Shown piece by piece: positions 33,501 to 41,934 of a stretch of 64,000 bases of DNA. Location of the stretch: positions 1-64,000 of the forward strand of contig CAVQBP010000024.1 of NCBI GenBank assembly GCA_963710745.1, in the 5' to 3' direction. The translations under genes were made by a program, and so were the position numbers. This DNA comes from CAVQBP01 sp963710745 (GTDB lineage: Bacteria; Bacteroidota; Ignavibacteria; Ignavibacteriales; Ignavibacteriaceae). Each line of letters begins with the position of its first letter. Position 1 is the stretch's first letter. The notes beneath the pieces were generated by a model, which saw nothing but the letters and a program-made list of their open reading frames with translations, ran no database searches and was not told the DNA's origin.

Positions 33501-33540
33501 GAACTGCTTTATCAAAATAGTAGTAGATATTGTGCAGCAT
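30529..33540 (-). CDS. TonB-dependent receptor, copy B
   Basis: 1003-aa outer-membrane receptor. Signal peptide (LCIIFFLIFQSFSLAQ), CarboxypepD_reg-like domain (SGSIEGTVKDKNTGETLPGANVVVKGTS, about 32-115), plug domain (MQELPDANLAESIGRLPGIS; AIVIRGLSPKYNEVTIEGVPM; DMDADALGGTVNLTLKT) and a long C-terminal barrel ending YGWIAQFGLSYNY with a terminal aromatic residue. It is very similar along its whole length to 36012-39065. No SusD partner is beside either receptor. It takes up a ligand too large for porins, using TonB energy; the ligand is unknown, and glycan- or peptide-type material is inferred from the neighbours. Confidence 0.9.
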   Translation of the reverse strand: MLHNIYYYFDKAVLFLCIIFFLIFQSFSLAQSGSIEGTVKDKNTGETLPGANVVVKGTSLGAATDIDGNFLIRNLPAGKQTLEISYVGYNMISIDVTIAANKTLQENFSLEAKTLEGQTVTITAQARGQLSAINQQLSSNNIVNIVSAEKMQELPDANLAESIGRLPGISLQRNAGEAYAIVIRGLSPKYNEVTIEGVPMVSTNFQDRSIDLSLLSDDLIRGVEVSKTLRPDMDADALGGTVNLTLKTAQPGLHYNVWANGGYNDLRSTYKNYKFIGSASNRFLDDKIGILAQGSLELKQLPSDQFSGGYDAPTYDNVTKQFYVTTNNARLTASNIKRHRYGLSLILDYTSSLVDLKFYNVFDQKSDSNTTRDYTNQFASNATLYQIFVNETTTKQRTHSLQALFKLGATALPVSISYTKGEQNIPNGMQFDFLQSGMSTFTGSQRIYAAPSTLIGIQGVQDPLKATLWNLYNSDTKLVDESYDAKIDWKIPLKFSDLFSGNFKVGGKYHQSNRSSERERIYYNVQYGGSKGRRQRLIAAVPFLHGSNDALEAGLEARPFVDPSYDARSILGYPIGSGYSIYKLQEVMNTIYPARASDFYWDGVGSYNQDYKDVEKNYAGYFMGEFNIGSDLTIVPGARYQEERTDISAYHVRVNGANQNGLDGTPPKLVETKRDFPQWYPSVNIKYKATENIQVLGAVYKSVSLPSYGNINPLVQLQDNSQLVSGNPLLKPSTAWNVDLGVSLFSNNIGLFTVDLFYKEITGLIYNMQNFYPYDPYPVIGAPADIADRLPDRSYFDTTWAVNTARRLIKGPIPMNDPEKAYLRGIELSWQTHLWYLPGLLSGLVLDLNLSLMSSNQLYPSFELKPKTGFLTPDTIVYQTTSGSLQDQPSAIYNAIIGWDYKGFSSRVSFRYQQKTLTSVDTRFGLQDAYYDNVLLVDVSLKQQIWEGLAVFTNASNINTHIDNYYYSHPTYVSSTTTYPAGNLPTSGQTYGWIAQFGLSYNY

Positions 33541-33858
33541 AAATTCCTCCTAAATATAATTAGAATATTTTAACTGGTCCTCAAAATGAAAAGATTTATT
33601 AAAACATGATAAATAGTTTCTTTATTAAATTATTGTCCTGCAAACGATTGTAATTAAAAATTATTTTTATAGATTATCAATATTATTCAAATTTTAATCA
33701 ATTATATTAAAATGAAGGAGTGCATTTTTTAAAAAAACTAAAAGTCTACCTGTTTACAAGAATTACAAAATTAAAAGAAGAAAGAATGATTATAAAACTT
33801 TAAAAAGGTTTTTAAAAATCATAATGCCGCCATTTAATTAGATAGATTTAATCAAAAA
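33541..33858. other. Promoter region of receptor copy B
   Basis: 318 AT-rich bases upstream of the receptor start at 33540. No gene or repeat is seen. Confidence 0.5.
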
Positions 33859-33885
33859 GGACAGCCAGCTATATGCCGGCTGTCC
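33859..33885 (-). terminator. Intrinsic terminator of the beta-helix gene
   Basis: GGACAGCC/GGCTGTCC (33859-33866 with 33878-33885) extends by further pairs (CAGC-tatatGC-type apex) and AAA/TTT flanks. On the minus strand TTTTTGATT follows. It lies 31 bp after the stop at 33916 and is GC-rich, a strong terminator. Confidence 0.88.
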
Positions 33886-33915
33886 CTTTAATAACACTTT
33901 AATTTTTCAAAAGTA

Positions 33916-35892
33916 TTACTTCAATAACATCATTTTCTTCGCACTGGTAAATGAACCTGCACTTATCTTATAAATATACAGACCACTGCTTAAATTAGAT
34001 GCGTCAAAACGAATTGAATGATTACCTGCAGCTATATTACTATTAATTAAAGTAGCTACTTCCTGACCAAGAATGTTGTAGACTTTTAAAGTAACATTTT
34101 GTGCTTTTGGTAAGGCAAAATCAATTGTTGTTGTCGGGTTAAATGGGTTCGGGTAATTCTGGGATAATTTATATATCAGTGGTAAACCTGAACCTGTTTC
34201 TTCAACATCAACAGCAGCATTGAATGCAGCATAAACCTTAGTCATAGCATCGGCAGGATTATATGCAGCATTTTGCGCGTCATCCCATATTAGCGAACCA
34301 ATCGGAAGCTGGTCTATTGTAGAAACCTGCGCTGTCTGCTTGAAGTTTTCTGCAAAATCAGAAAATTTAGTAACTCCGACCTGAATTCCTGCTCCGCCGG
34401 TTGGAGACACTTCTGTTTTCGTTCCGTTATCAATTCCAGGTACAGTTTGAGGATCATAGTCACCATAGATATAACCTACCGATGGATCAAGAATGTCAAC
34501 TGTAGCAGTAGAGAATCTTTTATCACCATATTGATTCTGGTTCCATTCAGCCATAGCAGTAACTTCATCAGCAGAAAGATCCATAGAAGTAGTTGTCTGA
34601 GGTTTTTCTGTAAGAGTATTCTGCTCAACAAACATTCCGTTTGGCGGCTTGTATTGATCGAATAAAGCTTGTGTACGTGAATTCATCCACTCGCCCGGTG
34701 TATTTCCTAGCGCCCAAGGTCCGTTACCAGCGCCAGCCCAATTCAAATATGAAGGCGGTGTACCAACAGTATCATTAATATAAGTTGGAGACTGATAGTA
34801 TCCGCTGATTAATTCGGGACTATCATAATTTACGTTGTTGGAGACAAAGATTTTCATATTACTGAAATCAAGATCTGATGAAATTTGGCTTGAATCGCCA
34901 TTAACATAATATTTTTCCTGCACAATTAATCCATTAGTAGTATTATTAGTATCAATATTAATAGTGCTCATATAAATTTTATCCGGATCCTGGCCGCTGT
35001 TAGTTACGTTAGTATCTTCACCGACCCAGTTCTGGTTAACAAAAATATTATTTGTTATGTACATTTCGTGGCGATAAGGGGATAAGAGCCAATACTTCTT
35101 ATTATTGATAATTGTATTGTGATTGATATAAACAAAATCAGCAATCTGATTTTGCTGTAAGAATGTTAAACCGCCTGTTGTAATTGTATTGTTTTCAACC
35201 CACAAAGTGTCAATAGGATGTTTGCATTGGAAAATTCTTGAACCCCACCATTGACCATTAAAGAACAGGTTACGGAAGTATGAATTGGTTATAAAGAAGC
35301 TGGCTCCTTTAGGCCACCCTCCGATAGCACCTGATTCATCCGTGCAATCAAAAAGATCTATGTTGCTGAACTCAAACACGCAATTATCAATTGTTAATGT
35401 TTGCTTTTGTTTCTCCGCTCCGGTTCCACAGTAAAAGAGTTCATTATTTTGCGTGCCATCCAATTGCTGGGTTTGATAGTAGATATTAACCATTTTTATG
35501 CTTCCATAAACCTGGTTTGTACCACCGCCATTAATTAAAACAGGTTGACCTGCAGTTGGAACTATTATTATCATCGGTTTTGTTTTTGCCGTTGGGTTAT
35601 TAGGATCAGGTACACCTACAATAGTTAATGTACCATTTGGATTGTTCACATCTAACGGAGCTACCTGATAATAAACCTGACCTTCATAAAGTGCATATAC
35701 TCTATTAGGATTTATTCTGTTACCGCTTCCATCAACATCACTGTTTATAGCGGTTTCCATGTCCCCGCCATTTGCACTGGCAGTAATGAAAACCGTATCC
35801 TGATCTGCCGGTACCTGAGCAAGTGAAAAACTTGCCATCGTTAAACTAATAAGTAAAGAAAGTAATATCTTACCTTTCATTCTTTCCTCCAT
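33916..35892 (-). CDS. Secreted right-handed beta-helix-type protein with T9SS sorting domain
   Basis: 658 aa. A signal peptide (LLSLLISLTMASFSLAQ), then INPNRVYALYEGQVYYQ and repetitive beta strands (IKMVNIYYQ, LTIDNCVFEFSNIDLF, FFITNSYFRNLFFNG, LWVENNTITTGG, VYINHNTIINNKKYW, MYITNNIFVNQ), the ladder of a pectate-lyase-like parallel beta-helix. The C-terminus has LSQNYPNPFNPTTTIDFAL and ends SGLYIYKISAGSFTSAKKMMLLK-like, a type A T9SS sorting domain, so it is exported and anchored on the cell surface. Catalytic residues are not identified; it could bind or cut polysaccharide. It is downstream of receptor copy A in the same direction. Confidence 0.85.
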   Translation of the reverse strand: MEERMKGKILLSLLISLTMASFSLAQVPADQDTVFITASANGGDMETAINSDVDGSGNRINPNRVYALYEGQVYYQVAPLDVNNPNGTLTIVGVPDPNNPTAKTKPMIIIVPTAGQPVLINGGGTNQVYGSIKMVNIYYQTQQLDGTQNNELFYCGTGAEKQKQTLTIDNCVFEFSNIDLFDCTDESGAIGGWPKGASFFITNSYFRNLFFNGQWWGSRIFQCKHPIDTLWVENNTITTGGLTFLQQNQIADFVYINHNTIINNKKYWLLSPYRHEMYITNNIFVNQNWVGEDTNVTNSGQDPDKIYMSTINIDTNNTTNGLIVQEKYYVNGDSSQISSDLDFSNMKIFVSNNVNYDSPELISGYYQSPTYINDTVGTPPSYLNWAGAGNGPWALGNTPGEWMNSRTQALFDQYKPPNGMFVEQNTLTEKPQTTTSMDLSADEVTAMAEWNQNQYGDKRFSTATVDILDPSVGYIYGDYDPQTVPGIDNGTKTEVSPTGGAGIQVGVTKFSDFAENFKQTAQVSTIDQLPIGSLIWDDAQNAAYNPADAMTKVYAAFNAAVDVEETGSGLPLIYKLSQNYPNPFNPTTTIDFALPKAQNVTLKVYNILGQEVATLINSNIAAGNHSIRFDASNLSSGLYIYKISAGSFTSAKKMMLLK

Positions 35893-35970
35893 GTTTGTTG
35901 AAATAATAACTCGAACACTATCTATTAACTATTTTTTTTATTCCTTCTTATTAACCTCCCTTCTTCATTT

Positions 35971-35987
35971 TCCGGTTATAAACCGGA
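35971..35987 (-). other. Intercistronic hairpin between receptor A and the beta-helix gene
   Basis: The perfect 7-bp stem TCCGGTT/AACCGGA (35971-35977 with 35981-35987) with a 3-nt loop has no T-run on the minus strand. It may be an RNA stabilising or attenuating stem that sets the receptor to surface-protein ratio. Confidence 0.45.
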
Positions 35988-36011
35988 TTCTAATTAGTAA
36001 TTTTTTAATAT

Positions 36012-39000
36012 TTAATAAGTATAACTAACACCAAACTGTGCAATCCATCCGTATGTTTGACCGCTAGTAGGTAAATTTCCCGCCGGGTAAGTGGTTGTAG
36101 CCGAAACATACGTCGGATGTGAATAATAATAATTATCTATATGGTTATTAATATTGGATGCATTAGCAAAAACAGCTAATCCTTCCCATATCTGCTGTTT
36201 TAACGATACATCCACCAGCAATACATTATCATAATAAGTATCCTGTAAACCAAATCTTGTATCGACACTTGTAAGTGTCTTCTGCTGGTATCTGAATGAT
36301 ACTCTTGAACTGAATCCTTTGTAATCCCATCCGATTATTGCATTATAAATAGCTGAGGGTTGATCCTGCAGACTTCCCGATGTTGTCTGGTAGACTAAAG
36401 TATCCGGGGTGAGAAATCCGGTTTTCGGTTTAAGCTCAAATGAAGGGTACAACTGATTTGAACTCATCAGAGAAAGATTGAGATCTAGTACTATCCCGCT
36501 CAACACTCCGGGAAGGTACCATAAATGCGTCTGCCATGAAAATTCTATACCTCTTAAATAGGCTTTTTCAGGATCATTCATTGGAATCGGACCTTTGGTT
36601 AAACGTCTTGAAGCACTTGTTGCCCAGGTTGTATCAAAATAACTCCTATCAGGCAGTCTGTCAGCTAAGTCAGCCGGAGCTCCTATTATAGGATATGGAC
36701 TATATGGGTAAAAATTCTGCATATTATAGATTAAATCCGTTATCTCTTTGTAAAATAAATCTACTGTAAATAAACCGATATCATTACTAAATAAAGAGAC
36801 TCCGAGATCTAAGTTCCATGCAGTAGCAGGTTTTAATATCGGATTACCAGCCACTAGAGGAGCATTATCAGTCAATTGGACCAGAGGGTTAACATTCCCG
36901 TAGCTTGGTAAAGATACGCTCCTGTATAAAGCACCTAACAACTGAATATTATCGGTAGCCTTATACTTAACATTAACCGATGGATACCAATGCGGATAAT
37001 TCCTTTTGGTTTCCACAAATTTCGGGGGAGTACCATCCAAACCGGTTTGATTTCCACCATTTACTCTAATATGATATGCAGAAATATCGGTTTTTTCCTG
37101 TTGATAACGTGCACCCGGTACTATTGTAAGATCACTACCTACATTAAATTCACCCATGATATAACCTGCGGTAGTACTCTCGTTATCAACATAGTTCTGA
37201 TTAAAACTGTTTGGTCCGTTTACCCAGTATCCGCCTAAATTCTTGTGGGGAGCAATTATAGTATCGTTCCCAACAACTTTTCCATAATAGTAAGTATTCT
37301 GCATATCAGCTAATTGGTAAACATTCCAACTCGGTCCAATAGGATATCCCAAAATATTTGTTCTTGTATAACCATGATCAACAAAAGGATATGCAGGTAT
37401 TCCGGCTTGAAGATTTGAATTTAAACCGTTAAGGAACGGGTAAGTAGCAATAAGGTCTTTTCTTGTTCCGGCTCCCGCACCATATAGCATATAAAGATTT
37501 TGCTGCGCTCTATTGCTTGTTCTCCTTACACTATGATATTTCCCTCCGACTTTTAAATATCCCGAAAAGGAATCTGATAGCTTAAATGGTGCTTTCCAGT
37601 CTAACTTGACATCGTAGCTCTCATCGGTAAGTTTTGTATCATTTACTGCATCCTGCCAGAATGTAGTATTCTGACTCGTTGGATTTATTACCCCCATTTC
37701 AGCTATTAAAACGGATGGAGGCTGATATATCCTCTGATTTGCTGAAAAAGTTGAAACACCGGTCTGCAAAAAATCAAATTCAAGTCCGTTCGGTACATTT
37801 TGTTCACCTTTTGTATATGATAACGATACAGGTAATTCAGTATTTCCAAGCTTAAACATTGCCTGAATAGAATGTGTTTCCTGCTTTGTCTTTGTTTCAT
37901 TAATAAAAATCTGATCATAGAAATCATTGCTGCTGAAGCGTGAAAGATTGCTTCTTGTTATGTTGCTGTCATTCTTCTGATCGAAAACATTATAAAATTT
38001 AACATCTACTAAGTCTGATGTATAGTCCATCACCAGGCTTATACCATAACGATGCCGTTTAGTACTGGCATCAGTTAAGTTCGCATTCTGTGTGCCTACA
38101 CTAAATTGATCAGTTGCCGGATCGTAAATCGGGACATCATAAGCAGCATTAAATTGATCTGAAGGAAGCTGTTTCAGCTCAATGTTACCCTGAGCTAAAA
38201 TTCCAATCTTGTCGCTTAAAAACCTGTTGCTTACTGTTCCGGTAAACTTATAATTTTTGTATGTATCCCTTAAATTGTTGTATCCTCCGTTAGCCCTTAC
38301 ATCGTAGTGTAAACCAGGCTGGGCCGTACGCAGGGTTAAGTTTACTACTCCTCCTAACGCATCAGCGTCCATGTCCGGGCGAAGAGTTTTTGAAACCTCA
38401 ACAGCTTTTATTAGATTATCACTTAACAAGCTTAGATCAACTTCCCTGTTCTGGTAATTTGTAGAGGCCATCGGTACCCCTTCAATAGTTACTTCATTGT
38501 ATTTGGGAGATAAACCTCTGATAGTAACCGCATATGCTTCACCGGCATTTCTCTGCAGCGATATTCCGGGAAGTCTTCCTATTGATTCAGCTAAATTTGC
38601 ATCGGGCAATTCCTGCATCTTTTCTGCCGATACTACGTTTACAAGATTAGATGATGATAACTGCTGGTTTATTGCCGATAACTGTCCCCTTGCCTGGGCT
38701 GTTACGGTTACAGTTTGTCCTTCAAGAGTTTTTGCTTCAAGGCTAAAATCTTCCTGCAGGGTTTTGTTGGCAGCTATTGTAACATCAACGTTGATTGTAT
38801 TATAACCCACGTAGGAAATTTCCAAGTTTTGTTTACCTACAGGAAGGTTTCTAATAAGAAATTTCCCATCGAGATCGGTAGCTGCACCTAAACTAGTTCC
38901 TTTAACAATAACATTTGCACCGGGAAGAGCCTCACCGGTACTTTTGTCTTTAACAGTTCCTTCGATTGAACCTGACTGGGCAAGTGAGAACGACTGAAAT

Positions 39001-39065
39001 ATTAGAAAAAATATTAAGGAAAGAACGGAAAAAATAATTTCCTTTTTCTTGTAAATATTTACCAT
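36012..39065 (-). CDS. TonB-dependent receptor, copy A
   Basis: 1017-aa outer-membrane receptor with signal peptide (LIFFLIFQSFSLAQ), CarboxypepD_reg-like domain (SGSIEGTVKDKSTGEALPGANV), plug (MQELPDANLAESIGRLPGIS, AVTIRGLSPKYNEVTIEGVP, DADALGGVVNLTLRT) and barrel ending YGWIAQFGVSYTY. It differs from copy B mostly in extracellular-loop-like stretches (for example ILGYPIGPSWNVYQLADMQNTY versus the ILGYPIGSGYSIYKLQEVMNTIY region), while plug and strands are nearly the same. That pattern fits duplicated receptors diverging in ligand specificity. No anti-sigma/sigma pair is next to it. Confidence 0.9.
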   Translation of the reverse strand: MVNIYKKKEIIFSVLSLIFFLIFQSFSLAQSGSIEGTVKDKSTGEALPGANVIVKGTSLGAATDLDGKFLIRNLPVGKQNLEISYVGYNTINVDVTIAANKTLQEDFSLEAKTLEGQTVTVTAQARGQLSAINQQLSSSNLVNVVSAEKMQELPDANLAESIGRLPGISLQRNAGEAYAVTIRGLSPKYNEVTIEGVPMASTNYQNREVDLSLLSDNLIKAVEVSKTLRPDMDADALGGVVNLTLRTAQPGLHYDVRANGGYNNLRDTYKNYKFTGTVSNRFLSDKIGILAQGNIELKQLPSDQFNAAYDVPIYDPATDQFSVGTQNANLTDASTKRHRYGISLVMDYTSDLVDVKFYNVFDQKNDSNITRSNLSRFSSNDFYDQIFINETKTKQETHSIQAMFKLGNTELPVSLSYTKGEQNVPNGLEFDFLQTGVSTFSANQRIYQPPSVLIAEMGVINPTSQNTTFWQDAVNDTKLTDESYDVKLDWKAPFKLSDSFSGYLKVGGKYHSVRRTSNRAQQNLYMLYGAGAGTRKDLIATYPFLNGLNSNLQAGIPAYPFVDHGYTRTNILGYPIGPSWNVYQLADMQNTYYYGKVVGNDTIIAPHKNLGGYWVNGPNSFNQNYVDNESTTAGYIMGEFNVGSDLTIVPGARYQQEKTDISAYHIRVNGGNQTGLDGTPPKFVETKRNYPHWYPSVNVKYKATDNIQLLGALYRSVSLPSYGNVNPLVQLTDNAPLVAGNPILKPATAWNLDLGVSLFSNDIGLFTVDLFYKEITDLIYNMQNFYPYSPYPIIGAPADLADRLPDRSYFDTTWATSASRRLTKGPIPMNDPEKAYLRGIEFSWQTHLWYLPGVLSGIVLDLNLSLMSSNQLYPSFELKPKTGFLTPDTLVYQTTSGSLQDQPSAIYNAIIGWDYKGFSSRVSFRYQQKTLTSVDTRFGLQDTYYDNVLLVDVSLKQQIWEGLAVFANASNINNHIDNYYYSHPTYVSATTTYPAGNLPTSGQTYGWIAQFGVSYTY

Positions 39066-39569
39066 ATTCCTCCTCCTCGGGATATCTTTAAAAAGAATTT
39101 AATCCCTATTTAAATAAGGATTAAATAATAGATTTCGATAAATTTATATAAAAAAAATTTGACAAGGAAGTATTCTAAGAAAATTAAGTTTTAATATTTT
39201 TAGCCTACATAGCAATTCGGCCTTACGACTCAATAATAGTGCCATTTTGATAAATAAATAAATACTTCTAAACTCGAAAACAAATAGTAATCCGGGCTGA
39301 TAAATGTTATTATTTTAATAAAAAATTATTTTAATAATAAAAACATTAAACGTCCGGTATTCAATTTATTGCTCAGGTTATTTAATAAGAATGTATAATG
39401 ATATTATCTACAATTCTGCCCAATTCATATTTAACTTAATTTAAATCAGATGCAATTTTGTGATCAATTATTTGATAATAATTAGAATATTTAATAGAAA
39501 TAATAAATTTTGTTATAAAGCACAATACTAAAATCTTTTATTTTAAGTATATTTAAAAAAGTTACATTT
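39066..39569. other. 504-bp AT-rich promoter region
   Basis: It separates the epimerase 3' end from the start of receptor A. It probably holds the receptor promoter. No gene, strong hairpin or repeat is seen. Confidence 0.45.
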
Positions 39570-40406
39570 CTATTCTTCTCCGTTCAATCGTCTGATGCAG
39601 TTTATTAAGCCTCTTGTAGTATGGTAATCTGCTTTCCAGATAGTACCTTTAGGATAAGTTTTATTACCGGGGGCTTCATCTATACCGCCCCAATAAAAAC
39701 CGCCGTATTTTTTATCTATAAGATATTTTTTTATATAATCCCATTGTTCACAAAATTTTCCATAATAATTGATTTTATCACTTGGAAAGATTTGAGACAT
39801 CATTAAACAAGAGTTTAAGGCTTCAATTTGTGACCACCATTGTTTTGTTTTCATTATTATAGTGATTTTGCTTTTACCTTTAAAATAATAACCTCCGTCA
39901 TATATTCCTCCTACCTTCTCATCCCAGCCGTTTTTTAGTGTATGATCGACCATTTTTTTTGCAATACTTAGCGTATTAGTGTCATCTTTTAAACCTAAAG
40001 CTTTTGAAGCTTCGAGCAATAAGTATCCGGTTTCAATGTCATGACCAAAAGAAACATGATCAAATTCATAATGTTTTTCTCTTACCGCAGAACTTGAATC
40101 TCTGTAAGAAACGGGAGATAAATCCCGTTTAAAAAATAAGTTCAGATATCCCTTTTCAGTAACAAACTTATCCCTGATAATGTGCAGCAGAGATGCAAGC
40201 CTTTCTTTAAGCCTGCTGTCCGGCCATACAGAATATAATTCTGTGAAAGCTTCAAGTATATGTATAGAGCTGTTCTGGTCTTTAGGAGGCACTCCATGAT
40301 AACCTTCTTTTAAATGGGGTACCATTTCTAGATAAGTATTGAAAATATCCGCCGTAGTCAGGATCGTAGCTATGTGTATCCAGCCAATTAAATGTTTCTT
40401 TTGCAA
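39570..40406 (-). CDS. N-acylglucosamine 2-epimerase family protein, C-terminal part (frame-broken)
   Basis: 278-aa frame holding the second half of an AGE-family (alpha/alpha)6 barrel: HYEFDHVSFGHDIETGYLL, KTKQWWSQIEALNSCLMM, GGFYWGGIDEAPGNKTYP and WKADYHTTRGLINCIRRL. The true protein starts in the upstream frame at 40959. The intact reading is restored if one A of the AAAA run at 40308-40311 (minus strand) is removed, joining TPF-K to EGYHGVPPKDQNS. The first ~33 residues of this frame (MQKKHLIGWIH...) are therefore not real protein. Confidence 0.75.
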   Translation of the reverse strand: MQKKHLIGWIHIATILTTADIFNTYLEMVPHLKEGYHGVPPKDQNSSIHILEAFTELYSVWPDSRLKERLASLLHIIRDKFVTEKGYLNLFFKRDLSPVSYRDSSSAVREKHYEFDHVSFGHDIETGYLLLEASKALGLKDDTNTLSIAKKMVDHTLKNGWDEKVGGIYDGGYYFKGKSKITIIMKTKQWWSQIEALNSCLMMSQIFPSDKINYYGKFCEQWDYIKKYLIDKKYGGFYWGGIDEAPGNKTYPKGTIWKADYHTTRGLINCIRRLNGEE

Positions 40407-40959
40407 GCTCTAATGCATCTGTGTCTTTAGACACTTTGTAATATGCGGCTAGACCGTAGATAGCAAAAGCATTACCGTACGCATTTTTGATAACCTGCTT
40501 TTCATCAGGAAGACCAAATCCGCTCTGGTTAAGGACTTTTCCATCCCTTTCAACAAGATCATAGAAGCCTCCATTTTTTTTATCCCACATTACATTTTTT
40601 AAGAATTTAAAGCCATGTTCGGAAATTTTTGGTAAATAATTATACTTTTTGTAAAATAATGCAGCGTTTGAAGCTGACCAGACATGTCTTGCCTGTGTAA
40701 CAATCATTTTGTTCTGTTTGCCCTGCAACTGCCATTTATAATTTATATCGCTATAATATCCCCCGTCTGATGAATCAATAGACAACGGATACCATAATTC
40801 AAAACTCTGGTTAAGAACATGTTCCATTTCCTTTAAAATTGTTTTCTTATTTGTTTCCGGTTTATCATTTTTTCCCTGTGCATTTGTCTGCATACCCTGC
40901 AAAACGAAAAAGATGGCTGCCCCCAATAGAACTGTTTTAATTATTCTGGTTATATTCAA
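40282..40959 (-). CDS. N-acylglucosamine 2-epimerase family protein, N-terminal part (frame-broken)
   Basis: 225-aa frame with a signal-like N-terminus (IIKTVLLGAAIFFVLQGMQ) and the first half of an AGE barrel: ELWYPLSIDSSDGGYYSD, KMIVTQARHVWSASNAALF, DKKNGGFYDLVERDGKV, NAYGNAFAIYGLAAYYKVS and DPDYGGYFQYLSRNGTPF. The frame goes wrong after TPFK and stops. The whole span 39570-40959 is 1390 bp, one more than a multiple of three, so a one-base insertion (or read error) explains the break. The enzyme would epimerise or isomerise a sugar outside the cytoplasm, consistent with the neighbouring receptor cluster. Confidence 0.75.
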   Translation of the reverse strand: MNITRIIKTVLLGAAIFFVLQGMQTNAQGKNDKPETNKKTILKEMEHVLNQSFELWYPLSIDSSDGGYYSDINYKWQLQGKQNKMIVTQARHVWSASNAALFYKKYNYLPKISEHGFKFLKNVMWDKKNGGFYDLVERDGKVLNQSGFGLPDEKQVIKNAYGNAFAIYGLAAYYKVSKDTDALELAKETFNWLDTHSYDPDYGGYFQYLSRNGTPFKRRLSWSAS

Positions 40960-41178
40960 CTCTTTTCACCATATATTTGTTAAACAATAAATTAATTAAA
41001 ATTTCATTTAAATAAATTCTTAAAAAAAATAAAATGATGCGCTGTAACTGGAATATTACACAAATACCCATACTTCAATTAGGCTTAATTAATTTCCATT
41101 ACCATTATTGCTTCTTTAATGGTAAATTACATATTTAAAATAGTATTATTTACTAATTTCCAAAATAAAACAGAACAT

Positions 41179-41207
41179 TTGACTTTGATAATCAGTGAAT
41201 TTATATT
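41179..41207 (+). promoter_or_regulatory. Sigma-70-like promoter of the Crp/Fnr gene
   Basis: TTGACT (41179-41184), a 17-bp spacer and TATATT (41202-41207) lie 35 bp before the ATG at 41242. A strong ribosome site (AAAAGGAG, 41228-41235) follows. Confidence 0.55.
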
Positions 41208-41241
41208 ATAATCTTAACAATAATTTCAAAAGGAGCATAAT

Positions 41242-41925
41242 ATGCAGCAGCCAAACAATTTTTTAAAGTATGTTCCTATATTTTCAGAGCTGGGTGACGA
41301 TACATTAGAAAAAATATCAAAATTAGGTATAAGAAAATCATTTAAAAAAGATTCTGTTGTTTTATTTGAACATGAAACTGGAACTGCACTTTTTGTTATC
41401 GTTGATGGTAAAGTAAAAGTTTCCCGAGTCAGCGATGACGGTAAAGAAGTCATTTTAACCATTCTGGGTGAATCTGATTTCTTCGGCGAGATGGCAATTT
41501 TAGACGGCCTCTCCAGATCTGCAAATGTTACAGCTATGGAAGACTCGGAATTGTTCATTATCCAGAGAAGCGAATTCCTGGAATTACTGAATGTTCACCC
41601 TGAGGTTTCAGTAGCTCTCCTGCAGGAATTAACACAACGATTAAGATCTGCAGATATGAAGATCAAATCTCTTTCATTAAAAGATGCGGAAGGAAAAGTT
41701 GCAACAGTTATTCTGCAGTTAGCTGATGATGTTGGAAAAATCAAACAAGGTACTGTTGAAATCGAGAAACTTCCCTTCCAGCATGATCTGGCAAATATGG
41801 CAGGTACTTCGAGAGAAACTATTTCTAGGACACTCCACACTTTTGCTAAAAAAGGATTGGTTGAACTGGACGGGGCAAAACTCCGTATAATGAATTATGA
41901 AAAATTTAAAGAATTATTTAGCTAA
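41242..41925 (+). CDS. Crp/Fnr-family transcriptional regulator
   Basis: 227 aa. Residues about 15-125 are a cyclic-nucleotide-binding-like beta barrel (GTALFVIVDGKVKVSRVSDD, FFGEMAILDGLSRSANVTAM with the GE..L...R.A pattern), then a dimer helix and a C-terminal winged helix (HDLANMAGTSRETISRTLHTF). No N-terminal cysteine cluster for an Fe-S centre is present, so it is Crp-like rather than Fnr-like. It starts an apparent operon with the PHP gene (9-bp gap). Ligand and regulon unknown. Confidence 0.9.
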   Translation: MQQPNNFLKYVPIFSELGDDTLEKISKLGIRKSFKKDSVVLFEHETGTALFVIVDGKVKVSRVSDDGKEVILTILGESDFFGEMAILDGLSRSANVTAMEDSELFIIQRSEFLELLNVHPEVSVALLQELTQRLRSADMKIKSLSLKDAEGKVATVILQLADDVGKIKQGTVEIEKLPFQHDLANMAGTSRETISRTLHTFAKKGLVELDGAKLRIMNYEKFKELFS

Positions 41926-41934
41926 TCATATTGG

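Noticed and set aside
40282..40406. Programmed frameshift in the epimerase gene
   Set aside because: The AAAA run is short, no stimulatory hairpin is seen close downstream, and family members are single-frame; an indel is simpler.
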